Assembly (NCBI RefSeq): GCF_945605565.1
Contig: NZ_OX216966.1
Span: 5,200,001-5,264,000 of the forward strand
Source: Paenibacillus dendritiformis
GTDB lineage: Bacteria > Bacillota > Bacilli > Paenibacillales > Paenibacillaceae
Reading direction: 5' to 3'
Length of the DNA stretch: 64,000 nucleotides
The position numbers and the translations under genes are program-made. Below, piece by piece: positions 24,785 to 32,600 of this stretch. The notes under the pieces are model-generated. The model saw nothing but the letters and a program-made list of their open reading frames with translations, searched no databases and had not been told where the DNA came from. The number at the start of each line of letters is the position of its first letter. The first letter of the stretch is position 1.

Positions 24785-26236
24785 TTAATGGCTGGCAGTA
24801 GCCGGGAGACCGACCTGCTGCAGCAGTTTTTGGCTCTCTTCATTCAAGCCGCTGATCCGAACCGTCTTGTCCAGCTGCTTGTATTTCAACATAACCTTGC
24901 CGATGGCGGTAACCGCCGAATGATCCCAGACATGAGATTTCGAGAAATCAATCGTAATCTGTTCCGGGTCCTGCTCCGCCTTGAAGTGCTCCAGGAAGTG
25001 GCTCGTCGTGGCAAAGAAAAGCTGTCCCTTGACCTGATACACGACATGGCCGGTCCCGAGACGTTCCGCTTGGATGCGGATCCGGGCGCTCTTCCAGGCG
25101 AATAATACCGCGCTCAGGAGCACGCCCGCGAGCACGCCCTTGGACAGATCATGCGTCGCTACCACGATCGCGACCGTAACGACCATCACGAAGGCGTCGC
25201 CGCGCGGAATACGAGGCAACTGGCGGATGGAATTCCAGTCAAAGGTGCCGATGCAGACCATAATCATGACACCGACGAGCGCAGCCATCGGAATCCGTTC
25301 TACGATATCCCCCAGCGCCAGGATAAGAAACAACAGGAATACGCCAGCAACGAAGGTGGAGAGCCGGCCTCTTCCGCCGGATTTCACATTAATGACAGAT
25401 TGGCCGATCATGGCGCAACCCGCCATCCCGCCGAAAAAACCGGTGACGACGTTCGCGATCCCTTGGCCGCGCATCTCCTTATTTTTGTCGCTCCCGGTGG
25501 CCGTCATCTCATCCACAATCGTCGCCGTCAGCAACGATTCAAGCAGGCCGACGATCGCCATGGACAGCGAATAAGGGAAAATAATCGCCAGCGTCTCCCA
25601 GCTCACCATCACTTGCGGGATATGAAATAGCGGGAGGGCACTCGTAATGCTCCCCATATCGCCTACCGTCTTCCCTTCAATCCCTGCCGCAATCGTCAGG
25701 GCGGAGACGGCGATGATAGCGACGAGTGCCGAAGGAACGGCCTTCGTAAGACGCGGCAAGCCATAGATGATGAGCAATGTCAATGCGACCAGAGCGTACA
25801 TCATCCATCCCTGGCCTGCAAAATGAGGCAGCTGGGCCAGGAAAATGAGAATGGCCAGCGCGTTCACGAAGCCCGTCATGACGGAATGCGGGACAAACGT
25901 AATAAATCTTCCCAGCTTCAGCATGCCCATAACGAATTGAAGCACCCCTGCCAAAATCGAAGCAGCGAACAAATACTCTATCCCATGGTCCTTGACCAGA
26001 GTCACCATAAGCAGGGCCATCGCTCCGGTAGCGGCCGATATCATCCCTGGACGCCCGCCTACGATCGAGATAACGACGGCAATGCAGAAGGAGGCGTACA
26101 ACCCGACCATCGGATCCACCCCCGCAATGATCGAAAAGGCGATCGCCTCGGGGATAAGCGCCAACGCTACCGTCATGCCGGACAAAATATCGCTGCGGAT
26201 ATTGCCGAACCATTCCTTATTTACTTTTGAGTTCAC
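24785..26236 (-). CDS. SulP family anion transporter with STAS domain
   Basis: Membrane transporter of 483 residues for sulfate, bicarbonate or a related anion. The N-terminal about 370 residues form the helical transport domain, with the family signature '[32 protein letters not shown]' region near residue 18 and '[15 protein letters not shown]' further on. A cytosolic STAS domain follows (about 390-480, '[22 protein letters not shown]'). It starts at GTG 26236. No cys genes are nearby, so the substrate is open. Confidence 0.88.
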   Translation of the reverse strand: MNSKVNKEWFGNIRSDILSGMTVALALIPEAIAFSIIAGVDPMVGLYASFCIAVVISIVGGRPGMISAATGAMALLMVTLVKDHGIEYLFAASILAGVLQFVMGMLKLGRFITFVPHSVMTGFVNALAILIFLAQLPHFAGQGWMMYALVALTLLIIYGLPRLTKAVPSALVAIIAVSALTIAAGIEGKTVGDMGSITSALPLFHIPQVMVSWETLAIIFPYSLSMAIVGLLESLLTATIVDEMTATGSDKNKEMRGQGIANVVTGFFGGMAGCAMIGQSVINVKSGGRGRLSTFVAGVFLLFLILALGDIVERIPMAALVGVMIMVCIGTFDWNSIRQLPRIPRGDAFVMVVTVAIVVATHDLSKGVLAGVLLSAVLFAWKSARIRIQAERLGTGHVVYQVKGQLFFATTSHFLEHFKAEQDPEQITIDFSKSHVWDHSAVTAIGKVMLKYKQLDKTVRISGLNEESQKLLQQVGLPATASH

Positions 26237-26363
26237 CTTTCCAAATCCTCTCTCTCATGATGTATGGCTTTCCCCTCTCAGAAAAGCCGGGTCCGTTGCA
26301 CACAAACATAAATTATACACAGTGGTGACGATTTGTACACCCTGCAACTTAGAAGAACAACTC

Positions 26364-26401
26364 AAAAAGGCTGTCCTTCGTCTACCGACGACAGAACAGC
26401 C
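26364..26401 (-). terminator. Terminator of the Hfq-like gene
   Basis: A long imperfect stem (GGCTGTCCTTCGTC with GACGACAGAACAGCC) followed on the minus strand by TTTTTGAG. It lies 40 bases after the stop of the hfq-like gene. Confidence 0.7.
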
Positions 26402-26441
26402 CCACAACGAAAACGGAGAAAGCGGGTGAAAACGAAACTTG

Positions 26442-26675
26442 CTACTTGAACAAGGAGAGGCGTTGGGACGGGATGATGGTTGATACAGCTGATTTGTTGA
26501 TAAGGCTAAACTTCGAATCGATTTTGAGCACAATCGTATACACATCGAATGATGTAATCATGCCCTTCATCTGTATTCCATTTTTCGTAATGAGTGTGAC
26601 GGGCACTTCCTGCTGTATCGCTTCCGTAAGAAACTGCTCTTGCAAGCTTCGATCGGTCGATTTCTTCAAGTGCAA
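26442..26675 (-). CDS. Divergent Hfq-like Sm protein
   Basis: A 77-residue protein with the Sm fold layout of Hfq: N-terminal helix 'LQEQFLTEAIQQEVPVTL', Sm1 'KNGIQMKGMITSFDVYTIVL' and Sm2 'NKSAVSTIIPSQR'. Canonical Hfq reads 'NG.QL.G.I..FD.F.vll' and ends Sm2 with 'YKHAIST'; here the YKHA motif is replaced by NKSA, so the proximal-face RNA contact is altered. It lies alone and not beside miaA/mutL, where the main Firmicute hfq is normally found, so it is probably a second paralogue. Translation may start at TTG 26675 or TTG 26669; the ribosome site AGGAAGGGG fits either. Confidence 0.75.
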   Translation of the reverse strand: MHLKKSTDRSLQEQFLTEAIQQEVPVTLITKNGIQMKGMITSFDVYTIVLKIDSKFSLINKSAVSTIIPSQRLSLFK

Positions 26676-26922
26676 TCATCCCCTTCCTTATAAAGTCAAC
26701 CTACTGCTAAGTTTACCAGATTTCAGACAGATAGAAAAATAGTTCACAAGATGTCTTTCTCCTCCGTGCCACAACGGTTTCCATATTATATCGTCAGCTT
26801 TGGCGAAAATCATTTGGCCTGGAATCATTTTTAGGATTCCGGTTCCTTATTTCCCCATACATAATCCCCAGGTCCACTCCCATACTAAGTGTGATCTGCT
26901 GAATGCTGGGAGGTGAATGCAC

Positions 26923-27126
26923 GTGGAAACAAGAAGTCTGGGCGCGCACGAGACATTGGAGCTTCATGAGCTCCTCACTTTTAAGAATGCATGCATGACC
27001 AAAACGGCAACGATGTTCAACCTGGTGTCCTGCCAGGAGCTCAAGGGGCTAATGCAGCAAGACATTCAACATTCGGCCCAAGCGATTAAGGATTATCAAG
27101 GACTGTTGTCCCGAGCCCACAGCTAA
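26923..27126 (+). CDS. Small CotF-associated spore coat protein
   Basis: A 67-residue helical protein beginning at GTG 26923 (9 bases after GGGAGG; the ATG at 26917 is only 3 bases from it). 'GAHETLELHELLTFKNACMTKT' and the terminal 'IKDYQGLLSR' resemble the short coat-like proteins commonly paired with CotF-domain proteins. It is directly upstream of a CotF-family gene with a 19-base gap, so the two are probably co-transcribed during sporulation. Confidence 0.65.
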   Translation: METRSLGAHETLELHELLTFKNACMTKTATMFNLVSCQELKGLMQQDIQHSAQAIKDYQGLLSRAHS

Positions 27127-27145
27127 CGACGAAAGGAGGTACACC

Positions 27146-27451
27146 ATGAATACGATAATGGAAAATCTGACCGGTATGTCAGGCATGACCGATCAGGCCG
27201 TTGCGACAGACATGTTGATTGCAGCCAAGTCCGGAATTAAAGATCTGGCTACCGCGCTGACCGAAGCAGCCACTCCGGAGGTGCGCACGGTCTTGCGCAA
27301 TCACCTCGATACAGCCATTCAAGCCCATGAGCAAATAACCGCATACATGATGAAGAATGGTTATTACCACCCGTATAACCTGCAGGAACAGCTTCAGATC
27401 GATATGAACAACGCCAACACGGCACTGAACATGGTACAGCGGAACGGATAA
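27146..27451 (+). CDS. CotF family spore coat protein
   Basis: A 101-residue helical protein with a strong ribosome site (AAAGGAGG). Its 'TDMLIAAKSGIKDLATALTEAATPEVR' and 'AHEQITAYMMKNGYYHPYN' segments match the coat F domain, a four-helix ferritin-like fold found in spore coat proteins. The usual family role is structural. A terminator follows 16 bases later. Confidence 0.8.
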   Translation: MNTIMENLTGMSGMTDQAVATDMLIAAKSGIKDLATALTEAATPEVRTVLRNHLDTAIQAHEQITAYMMKNGYYHPYNLQEQLQIDMNNANTALNMVQRNG

Positions 27452-27467
27452 CCACCCGTTCCAGATT

Positions 27468-27508
27468 GGGGAACGGTCCTGTCGCATCGGGGCTTTGTTC
27501 CCCTTTTT
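27468..27508 (+). terminator. Terminator of the coat protein pair
   Basis: GGGGAAC (27468-27474) pairs with GTTCCCC (27497-27503), followed by TTTTT. The rest of the gap up to 27781 shows only AT-rich promoter-like DNA. Confidence 0.75.
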
Positions 27509-27781
27509 CCTGCACTTTCTCTTGCCAATAAGTTAGGCCATCCTAACGAAATTCAATTCCTCCCATCTTGTAAAATATAACCGTCCTTCGTAATTGAGTT
27601 GGCACCCGTTACGATCCGGAATTCGGTATATTCATCCAATTATTATACAAAAAGGCAATGATCGTCAACCTCAACATGATATTGACCGAGACGGAGATCG
27701 CATTTTCTCGTGTCTTGTCCGCGCTTGTTGCCACATAGAATAAGAACAAGAGCTGCAAGTGGCGTGGAGGTGATAATTGCT

Positions 27782-27940
27782 ATGTTGTCTGCCGCAAGAG
27801 GCTGCCTCTTCTTGATTGCCGTAGCCTTGTGCATACTCATGCTGGCCATTCTGGCGGGCGGAGCTCTCTTCCTGTCCTTATTCTTCGTGCTTCCGATCTT
27901 GTTCCTCGCCATCTGGAAAGCGTCCCGGAGTCGAAGATGA
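27782..27940 (+). CDS. Small hydrophobic membrane protein
   Basis: A 52-residue protein with an excellent ribosome site (GGAGGTGAT) 7 bases before ATG 27782. It is almost entirely hydrophobic, with two predicted helices ('CLFLIAVALCILMLAILAGG' and 'FLSLFFVLPILFLAIW'), and ends in the basic tail KASRSRR. No family is recognised. It could be a sporulation or stress membrane peptide; the function is unknown. Confidence 0.55.
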   Translation: MLSAARGCLFLIAVALCILMLAILAGGALFLSLFFVLPILFLAIWKASRSRR

Positions 27941-28096
27941 TCCCGGTCGCGTGCCCCGGCGCGGCTCGTCAAGCGCTCCTGCGCGCCGGGGCCATTGATC
28001 CGCTCCATTCTTTAATCCAATCGAATGAGATCCTGGATTCTCCCCAATACTACAGGCAAGCTGGCACCGGATACTACTTCGGCATCATATATAGCG

Positions 28097-28121
28097 CAAG
28101 CCCCGGGGATTCCGGGGCTTG
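28097..28121. terminator. Hairpin terminator between convergent genes
   Basis: CAAGCCCCGG pairs with CCGGGGCTTG around a 5-base loop, just past the stop of hmoA (minus strand) and downstream of the small membrane protein. T-runs are weak on both sides. Confidence 0.55.
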
Positions 28122-28138
28122 GGTATTTGATCTTGATA

Positions 28139-28465
28139 TCAGGATTGTTGGTATGCGCCTTTTACCGCTTTTACGTAGTAGACGGCATGCTCCGAATTAA
28201 TAATATGTTCCGGCTTTGGTTTTCCCCGGCTCTGTCTATGCCCTTCCAAATGCACTTCGCTCGTCTCCCAATTTTTCCACGCTTCTTCGGATTCCCAGCG
28301 AATCATGACGACGACTTCCTCGTCGCCTCTTCTCGCTTTTTTGACGAGAACGCTCAAGTCGATAAATCCTTCAAATTTTTCGATCGCGCCTTCTCCCGAG
28401 AATCGCTGCACAACCAAGTCGGAAGTGCCTTCTTTCACCGTAATCGTTTTTGTTTCTATGAACAT
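28139..28465 (-). CDS. hmoA: Haem-degrading monooxygenase (HmoA type)
   Basis: Dimeric ferredoxin-fold ABM-domain enzyme of 108 residues that opens the haem ring to release iron. The segments 'VKEGTSDLVVQRFSGEG', 'RRGDEEVVVMIRWESEEAWK' and 'GKPKPEHII' match B. subtilis HmoA (YetG) closely as I recall it. The Trp and His of the haem pocket ('WESEEAWKNWETSEVHLEGH') are present, while the Asn near residue 6-7 of IsdG is Lys here, as in HmoA-like members. AAGGAGAGG precedes the ATG, and a Fur-type box sits inside the promoter, fitting an iron-starvation role. Confidence 0.85.
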   Translation of the reverse strand: MFIETKTITVKEGTSDLVVQRFSGEGAIEKFEGFIDLSVLVKKARRGDEEVVVMIRWESEEAWKNWETSEVHLEGHRQSRGKPKPEHIINSEHAVYYVKAVKGAYQQS

Positions 28466-28508
28466 TTATTTTCCTCTCCTTCTAAATAAATCATATCACG
28501 CTCCTTCC

Positions 28509-28538
28509 ATTATAAATGATGATGATTATTATTTTCAA
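28509..28538 (-). promoter_or_regulatory. hmoA promoter with embedded Fur box
   Basis: Minus strand TTGAAA (28533-28538), 18 bases, TATAAT (28509-28514). The spacer is filled by a Fur-like 19-mer (28518-28536) that differs from GATAATGATAATCATTATC at three positions by my count. Fur would block RNA polymerase directly. Confidence 0.7.
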
Positions 28539-28693
28539 TTCGTGGGCCTCAAGCGCCGAACGTCTGCTGAATGTCCGCCTCGCTGGCCGGCAGCGAAATG
28601 GCCCAGCTTCGCCGGGTCATTCGGGGAATAGGTGACATTGAGCACTTGCCTTTTTTTCCGGCACAGAAATTCAATACGTTCTTTTCGGTCCAT
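28535..28693 (-). CDS. Possible small basic protein upstream of hmoA
   Basis: A 52-codon frame starting at ATG 28693 after AGAGGAGAG. The product is rich in Arg and Lys (starts MDRKERIEFLCRKKRQVLNV) and ends just inside the hmoA promoter. An overlapping frame gives a plausible different C-terminus, so a frameshifted relic is equally possible. No family recognised. Confidence 0.3.
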   Translation of the reverse strand: MDRKERIEFLCRKKRQVLNVTYSPNDPAKLGHFAAGQRGGHSADVRRLRPTN

Positions 28694-28906
28694 GCTCTCC
28701 TCTGAACTCCCGATTGATGGGGATAAAGACTTCTTCTATTAGCATAGACGACACGGATTGAATGGGGAAAAGGTATATGGGCCCTTTTTCGGTGAGCCGC
28801 TGGACCTGTTGTCTTCCCGGCCCTGACTCGATATACTCTTGGGTTGAGAAGAGACGGACCCCTAGTTGATGTGGAACGTCCAGACTGAGGGTAAGGGGGC
28901 ACGACG

Positions 28907-29419
28907 ATGAACTACATGTATCTCAAGATCGAAGATCCGGACAATGAGCTCACCTATTATTTTGAAGTTGACGGCGAGCGCGTCGCCTACAGACAGATTG
29001 AGCTGTCGGAGAACCGTGAATGCAGGCTGTCGATCGCGCCCGACTTCCATTTGAGCGAAGTGCTTATCGACTTCGAAGAAAAAGACATGATCGCCAGGGA
29101 AGAATTCGAACGGGCATGGGCGGCGGCCGTGCAGCCATATCAACCCGCCTGGGAGCAGGCGAAGCGGGAATACCGCATCGGGGATGCGGTCACCGGTGGA
29201 ATTGCCATGTTCTATCCGCAGGGGGTCATCATCCAGATAGGCCCGGGACGGTACGGCGCTGCCTGCCGCGAAGAGCTCGCTTCCGCTACCCTGCCGGAAT
29301 ACTTGTATCCCGGCCACCGCGCCGACGGCATCGTGCTCGGGTACGATGAAGACAACTTCTGGCTCGTACTGGGGGCTGTCCAAGTGTCGGAAGAAAACAT
29401 CGCCATCGAATGGGGTTAA
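28907..29419 (+). CDS. Conserved-looking soluble protein, unknown
   Basis: A 170-residue acidic protein with AAGGGGGC before the ATG. The sequence alternates short beta-type segments ('YYFEVDGERVAYRQIELS', 'VTGGIAMFYPQGVIIQIG') with a central helix ('REEFERAWAAAVQPYQPAWEQ'). It has no signal peptide or membrane segment. The C-terminal half resembles an OB/S1-like or beta-barrel domain, but I cannot place it in a named family. It is a single gene. Confidence 0.65.
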   Translation: MNYMYLKIEDPDNELTYYFEVDGERVAYRQIELSENRECRLSIAPDFHLSEVLIDFEEKDMIAREEFERAWAAAVQPYQPAWEQAKREYRIGDAVTGGIAMFYPQGVIIQIGPGRYGAACREELASATLPEYLYPGHRADGIVLGYDEDNFWLVLGAVQVSEENIAIEWG

Positions 29420-29581
29420 TATCCGCGGCTCGCAGCTGCCGCCATTCGCCTCATGATCAGGTATCGCTCCGGTACCTTTCAAAAACGTAATGCACTCGTC
29501 ACCTAATTACATTCCGCAAGGAAGCAGGTTGACTTATGATGAATGTGCCGCATAAGCATACGAAATTGAAGGTGATGCATT

Positions 29582-29983
29582 ATGAAGAAGTTTATCATTA
29601 TTATGGTCTCCATTGCCGTTATCGCATCTATCGTAGTGGCAGGCTTTCTTATTTTCGGAGTCGATGCAGCCAAAATGAAAGCCGAATGGGGCACAACCAA
29701 AATGTATGTCCATATTACCGAAAACGGCAAGGAAGAAATCATCGGCGAGGACAGCAACGATCCGTTTTCACGTTACTACTATACACTGACCGCCTATGAC
29801 GAGGAAGGCAACGAAGCGAAGGTATCCTTTAGCGCCCATAAAAATTTGCGGCTCGATTCGTTCCTTCTCGTGTATGTCAAGGATGGCGAGGATGGCAGCG
29901 GGATTCGGCAAATCGGAAGATATGACGAGGTAACGAAGGAGGCCATTCCGGCCAAGGCCAGAGAGAAATTGGGAGTGAAATGA
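29582..29983 (+). CDS. YxeA family (DUF1093) exported protein
   Basis: A 133-residue protein with an N-terminal signal/anchor segment (residues 4-26) and an extracytoplasmic OB-like domain. The family features 'YVHITENGKEEIIGEDSND', 'YYYTLTAYDEEGNEAKVSFSA' and 'LRLDSFLLVYVKDGED' are typical of YxeA proteins, which are of unknown function and often sit near antimicrobial-peptide response genes. Here the neighbour is a resistance gene pair, but it is on the other side of a shared terminator. Confidence 0.8.
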   Translation: MKKFIIIMVSIAVIASIVVAGFLIFGVDAAKMKAEWGTTKMYVHITENGKEEIIGEDSNDPFSRYYYTLTAYDEEGNEAKVSFSAHKNLRLDSFLLVYVKDGEDGSGIRQIGRYDEVTKEAIPAKAREKLGVK

Positions 29984-29986
29984 ACC

Positions 29987-30012
29987 AAGCCCTGCCGAAC
30001 CCGGCAGGGCTT
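29987..30012. terminator. Bidirectional terminator yxeA-family/cat
   Basis: AAGCCCTGCCG (29987-29997) pairs perfectly with CGGCAGGGCTT (30002-30012), between two convergent genes. Confidence 0.7.
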
Positions 30013-30018
30013 ACATCG

Positions 30019-30678
30019 TCACTCTACGTTCAGCCAATCCCCGTAATGCTGCGCCAAGCCTTCCAATTCATTGATAAAAACGCTGGCATGATATCCATCA
30101 CAAACGGCATGATGCACCTGCAATGAAACGGGCAATAGCGTTTGACCATTCTGCTCGAAATATTTTCCGCTCGTAACAATGGGCAGCAAATACCGCCCAT
30201 CGCCGAATATATTCAGGTTAAAGCCGGTAAAGCTGATCCATGGAATACACGACACCGAAAATGTATTGAGCGGCTCGTTCTCTTTGACGCGGATGCCCTT
30301 GACCTCGCCATACCTTCTCATATCTTCCAGATAGTTCTGGTAAAATCGATTAAAATCGTCCGAATAATCGGTCCACATCGCAGAAAAGGTGCAGTCGTCC
30401 TTGTGGAAAAACGTAAAAAGCGGAACCATGCTCTCCCAATAGCCTAATCGGCCTTTCGGGTCGTAGCAAGTCCGAAATTCACGATGCGCATTGACCGTTT
30501 TGGTAACCATATAGAGAAAAGCAGGGTATAGCTTGACCCCTTGCGCCCGCAGAACAGGCAGCAATGAGGTAATGTTGATGTTCGCCGACATACTGAACGT
30601 GCATCTCGCGGCATGCAAATAATGTTCAAAGTAAGGCTTTCTTCCCCAATTCTCCATGTCGATAGGATGGAATTTCAT
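30019..30678 (-). CDS. cat: Chloramphenicol acetyltransferase, type A
   Basis: Trimeric enzyme that acetylates chloramphenicol with acetyl-CoA and inactivates it. The active-site motif 'HHAVCDGYH' (His about 189) is intact, as are 'RCTFSMSANINIT' and 'FTGFNLNIFGDG'. The ATG at 30678 is preceded by AGGAGG; a longer in-frame extension runs through the regulatory hairpin and is not used. Length of 219 residues is normal. The region before the gene carries a hairpin that pairs with the ribosome site and a 9-codon leader, the layout of drug-inducible cat genes. It is divergent from a Tet-type efflux gene. Confidence 0.92.
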   Translation of the reverse strand: MKFHPIDMENWGRKPYFEHYLHAARCTFSMSANINITSLLPVLRAQGVKLYPAFLYMVTKTVNAHREFRTCYDPKGRLGYWESMVPLFTFFHKDDCTFSAMWTDYSDDFNRFYQNYLEDMRRYGEVKGIRVKENEPLNTFSVSCIPWISFTGFNLNIFGDGRYLLPIVTSGKYFEQNGQTLLPVSLQVHHAVCDGYHASVFINELEGLAQHYGDWLNVE

Positions 30679-30687
30679 TGTATATGA

Positions 30688-30742
30688 CCTCCTAAAATAG
30701 ATGTTCCCTACTCTAGGAGGCGTAATCACGTGATCTAACCAT
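30688..30742 (-). promoter_or_regulatory. cat translational attenuator with leader peptide
   Basis: TAGGAGG of the cat ribosome site pairs perfectly with CCTCCTA (30688-30694 with 30714-30720, 19-base loop). A leader frame, MVRSRDYAS then TAG (30713-30742), ends inside the left arm; an in-frame ATG upstream could extend it to 18 codons from 30766. In known inducible cat genes a ribosome stalled in such a leader by the drug opens the hairpin. The short leader's own ribosome site (AAAAGGAG) is only 2 bases from its ATG, so the longer version is possible. Confidence 0.65.
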
Positions 30743-30960
30743 AACTCCTTTTCTCTTCCGCATATTCATTTCGCTCACCTCACTGTCCAGCATATCATAC
30801 TGCCATACCGAGGCTCTACCGCTCTGGCACGTTCCAGGGCTCGCTTGCCGGAGATGCCGTTATGCTCTTGACGATGGCAAGCATTTCATTTGTTTTGGCA
30901 ACCTATGCTATAATAGCTGTGATTTTATCCAATTTCATTCCTTATTTTGGAGGTATATCA

Positions 30961-30999
30961 ATGCGGCGAAATACAATTCGAAAAGGGCACAACCTGTAA
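30961..30999 (+). CDS. Leader peptide of the tetracycline efflux gene
   Basis: A 12-codon frame (MRRNTIRKGHNL) with GGAGG 7 bases before its ATG and TATAAT at 30909-30914 upstream. Its stop codon overlaps the first of two AAGGGG elements that compete for one CCCCTT element. Tet(L), Tet(K) and Tet(M) type genes are known to have such leaders. Confidence 0.65.
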   Translation: MRRNTIRKGHNL

Positions 31000-31053
31000 G
31001 GGGATACGTATCACTGGCCCTATAAACTGCGTTTCCCCTTCCTGTTAAAGGGG
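30998..31053 (+). promoter_or_regulatory. Switchable hairpins masking the tet ribosome site
   Basis: AAGGGG (31048-31053) is the ribosome site of the efflux gene and can pair with CCCCTT (31035-31040) across a 7-base loop. The same CCCCTT can instead join a longer stem with the AAGGGGATACG at the leader stop (30998-31008 with 31030-31040, 10 of 11 bases paired), freeing the ribosome site. Which fold dominates should depend on ribosomes on the leader. Confidence 0.65.
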
Positions 31054-31057
31054 TTAT

Positions 31058-32446
31058 ATGCAAGTGCAACAACATCAAAAAATCCGCACTCCCCAATTTA
31101 TGGTGTGGTTCAGCGTATTGACTTTTTTCAGCGTGATGAACGAAACGATGTTTAACGTTTCCTTGCCGGATATTGCCGCCGATTTCGGTATTAGGCCGTC
31201 GGCAGCCAATTGGGTCAATACTTGCTTCTCTCTTTCCTTCGCCATTGGGATTGCGGTGTACGGCAAACTTTCGGAGCATGCCGGCATGAAGAAGCTGCTG
31301 TTATTCGGAATGCTGGCCTACGGCTTCGGTTCGATCATCGGCCTGCTGGGTCATGCCTGGTATCCGGGGGTGCTCATTGCGCGCTTATGTCAGGGAGCCG
31401 GCGCTTCCGCCATTCCTTCGCTCATTATGGTCATCATCGCCAAGACCGTCGAGCCTGGACAACAGGGCAAGGCGTTCGGCCTGATTGGTTCTGTCGTTGC
31501 CTTTGGCGAAGGGCTTGGACCGGTTATCGGCGGCGCGATTTCCAGCTATATTCATTGGTCTATGCTGTTCGCTCTGCCGCTGCTGTCGCTGCTCGCCCTT
31601 CCCTTGGTGCTGCGAACGCTGCCTGACGAGACATCGGATCGCAAAGCCCTGGATCTGCCGGGCGCGGCCCTGCTGTCCCTGGGCATTATCGCGTTCGCGC
31701 TGTTCACCACGCTGTACCAGTGGGGTTACTTGGCTGCGTGCATCGCTCTATTCGTGCTTCTCGCTCTTCATCTGCGCCGGACGCCGTCCCCCTTCCTGGA
31801 ACCGTTCCTGTTCCGGAAGAAAACATATATCGCGGGCGTTCTGACCGGAGCCGTGCTGCTCGGCACCGTCGCCGGTTTTATTGCCATGGTGCCTTATCTG
31901 ATGCGAACGGTTCATCATATGCCTACCGGGCTGATCGGAAGCGGCATTTTGTTCCCGGGCACGTTAAGCGTTATTGTGTTCGGAATAGTTGGGGGTGCGC
32001 TCGTCGACCGCAAGGGGCATATCGTGGCCATGGTCTGCGGATTAAGCATGATCATCGCCGGATTTTTGATCGTCATGCTCTATCCGGATCGGTCGCCGTG
32101 GCTGATCGCCGCTGCCATGATTTTAACATTTGGCGGTCTTGCGTTTGTGAAAACCGTGATTTCAGCAAGCGTGGCCATGACGCTGGCAGCGGATGAAGCC
32201 GGCTCCGGCATGGGGATGCTCAATTTTGCCTGCTTCCTGGCGGAAGGCATCGGCATTGCCGCCGTCGGCGGACTGCTGACGAGACCGTGGCTGAACGTCA
32301 GCCTATGGCCTGCGGTGAGCGGAACCGCTTCTCTCTACAGCAATATAACGCTGATTTTTGCTGGGCTCGTCGCCGCCGGCGGCATCCTGTTCATCGCCGC
32401 ATCTGTCCGCGGGCGAAGAACTTCCGGGCAACCGAAGAAGCAATAG
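31058..32446 (+). CDS. Tet(L)/Tet(K)-type 14-helix MFS drug efflux pump
   Basis: Proton-coupled exporter of 462 residues, probably for tetracycline. It aligns from memory along its length with Tet(L): 'FFSVMNETMFNVSLPDIAADF' (helix 1), motif A 'YGKLSEHAGMKKLLLFG', 'GKAFGLIGSVVAFGEGLGPVIGG' (antiporter motif C), 'GTVAGFIAMVPYLM' and 'MGMLNFACFLAEGIGIAAVGG'. It is divergent at many positions, so it is likely an intrinsic relative and not a recent plasmid copy. Translation appears to be controlled by the leader and hairpins just upstream. The neighbouring divergent gene is cat. Confidence 0.88.
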   Translation: MQVQQHQKIRTPQFMVWFSVLTFFSVMNETMFNVSLPDIAADFGIRPSAANWVNTCFSLSFAIGIAVYGKLSEHAGMKKLLLFGMLAYGFGSIIGLLGHAWYPGVLIARLCQGAGASAIPSLIMVIIAKTVEPGQQGKAFGLIGSVVAFGEGLGPVIGGAISSYIHWSMLFALPLLSLLALPLVLRTLPDETSDRKALDLPGAALLSLGIIAFALFTTLYQWGYLAACIALFVLLALHLRRTPSPFLEPFLFRKKTYIAGVLTGAVLLGTVAGFIAMVPYLMRTVHHMPTGLIGSGILFPGTLSVIVFGIVGGALVDRKGHIVAMVCGLSMIIAGFLIVMLYPDRSPWLIAAAMILTFGGLAFVKTVISASVAMTLAADEAGSGMGMLNFACFLAEGIGIAAVGGLLTRPWLNVSLWPAVSGTASLYSNITLIFAGLVAAGGILFIAASVRGRRTSGQPKKQ

Positions 32447-32459
32447 AATAGACGCACTC

Positions 32460-32496
32460 CACGACCCAGTCGCCTCAGAAGGAAGACTGGGTTGTG
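32460..32496 (+). terminator. Inverted repeat after the efflux gene
   Basis: CACGACCCAGTC pairs with GACTGGGTTGTG (one G-U pair). There is no T-run, so termination is likely but weak. Confidence 0.45.
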
Positions 32497-32600
32497 ATCT
32501 GTCCCGGCAGATCGCGGATAGATATGGATAGACAACATTTACCTGCATGTGAGACAATAATGCAGAAAATTTATCTATCGATACCGGGAGTGAACCAGCA

